Shown: piece after piece, positions 5,088 to 5,120 of the stretch | Position numbering within the stretch: position 1 is the stretch's first letter | How the letters are laid out: every line of letters starts with the position of its first letter | Assembly: GCA_037969195.1 (NCBI GenBank) | Contig: JBBKWZ010000129.1 | Location: 1-5,120 of the forward strand | Source: JAHEJB01 sp037969195 | GTDB lineage: Bacteria > Bacteroidota > Rhodothermia > Rhodothermales > Rubricoccaceae | DNA: 5,120 nt | Reading direction: 5' to 3' | Translations under genes and position numbers: made by a program | Notes under the pieces: model-generated | What the model was told of the DNA's origin: nothing | Database searches by the model: none | The model's input: only the letters and a program-made list of their open reading frames with translations

Positions 5088-5120
5088 CTACATCCGGTCA
5101 GCTTCAGGCGGCATGAGGTA
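5088..5120 (-). CDS. Possible C-terminal end of a minus-strand gene cut by the window edge
   Basis: From the right edge the minus strand reads YLMPPEADRM then TAG (stop at 5090-5088), 27 bases before the terminator hairpin at 5060-5031. The distance between stop and terminator is what one expects at the end of a gene. Ten codons are too few to identify a product, and the choice of frame rests only on the terminator, so this is tentative. Confidence 0.3.
   Translation of the reverse strand, partial: YLMPPEADRM

Noticed and set aside
5078..5116. Short plus-strand frame beginning with ATG at 5078
   Set aside because: Only 12 codons, no ribosome binding site, and it overlaps a small inverted repeat (5081-5097). 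Nothing supports translation.

Overview
The window looks like a chromosomal piece from a bacterium of the FCB group (Bacteroidota, Rhodothermota/Balneolota or Gemmatimonadota). The basis is a DUF5916 outer-membrane barrel protein, a type common in those phyla, the lack of clear Shine-Dalgarno sequences before the minus-strand genes, and the lipid and purine genes present. Base composition is moderately GC-rich. The exact phylum is an inference; a Rhodothermales-like organism would fit well.

Layout. Positions 1-1727 (+) hold the 3' part of a DUF5916 surface protein whose start lies before the window. It converges, 12 bases apart, on a compact minus-strand cluster read from right to left: psd (phosphatidylserine decarboxylase, TTG start, 3906-3211), pssA (phosphatidylserine synthase, 3211-2378, overlapping psd by one base), purS (2353-2087) and clpS (2057-1740). 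PssA makes phosphatidylserine from CDP-diacylglycerol and serine, and Psd converts it to phosphatidylethanolamine, so the first two genes form a two-step membrane-lipid pathway. PurS (purine synthesis) and ClpS (N-degron adaptor for Clp proteases) follow closely and are probably co-transcribed, but are not functionally linked to the lipid genes in any obvious way.

The remaining 1.2 kb (3907-5120) has no convincing protein gene. It is the most interesting part. Read on the minus strand, about 4900-4000 is densely packed with hairpins. Eight cUUCGg-capped hairpins are spaced exactly 31 nt apart (4628-4858), with base-pair-preserving differences between copies. More UUCG and CUCG hairpins follow (4470-4556), then a multi-branched domain (4048-4438) with a GNRA-capped stem. 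The region ends in a textbook intrinsic terminator with its own UUCG loop and U-tract (3999-4033). I interpret it as a large (about 0.9 kb) structured non-coding RNA transcribed toward, but terminated before, psd. I could not match it to tmRNA, RNase P RNA, SRP RNA, 6S RNA, or group I or II introns by eye.

Upstream of that RNA lie a possible promoter, a cluster of DnaA-box-like nonamers (4951-4977) and a strong terminator hairpin (5031-5060). The last may end a minus-strand gene of which only some ten codons are visible at the right edge.
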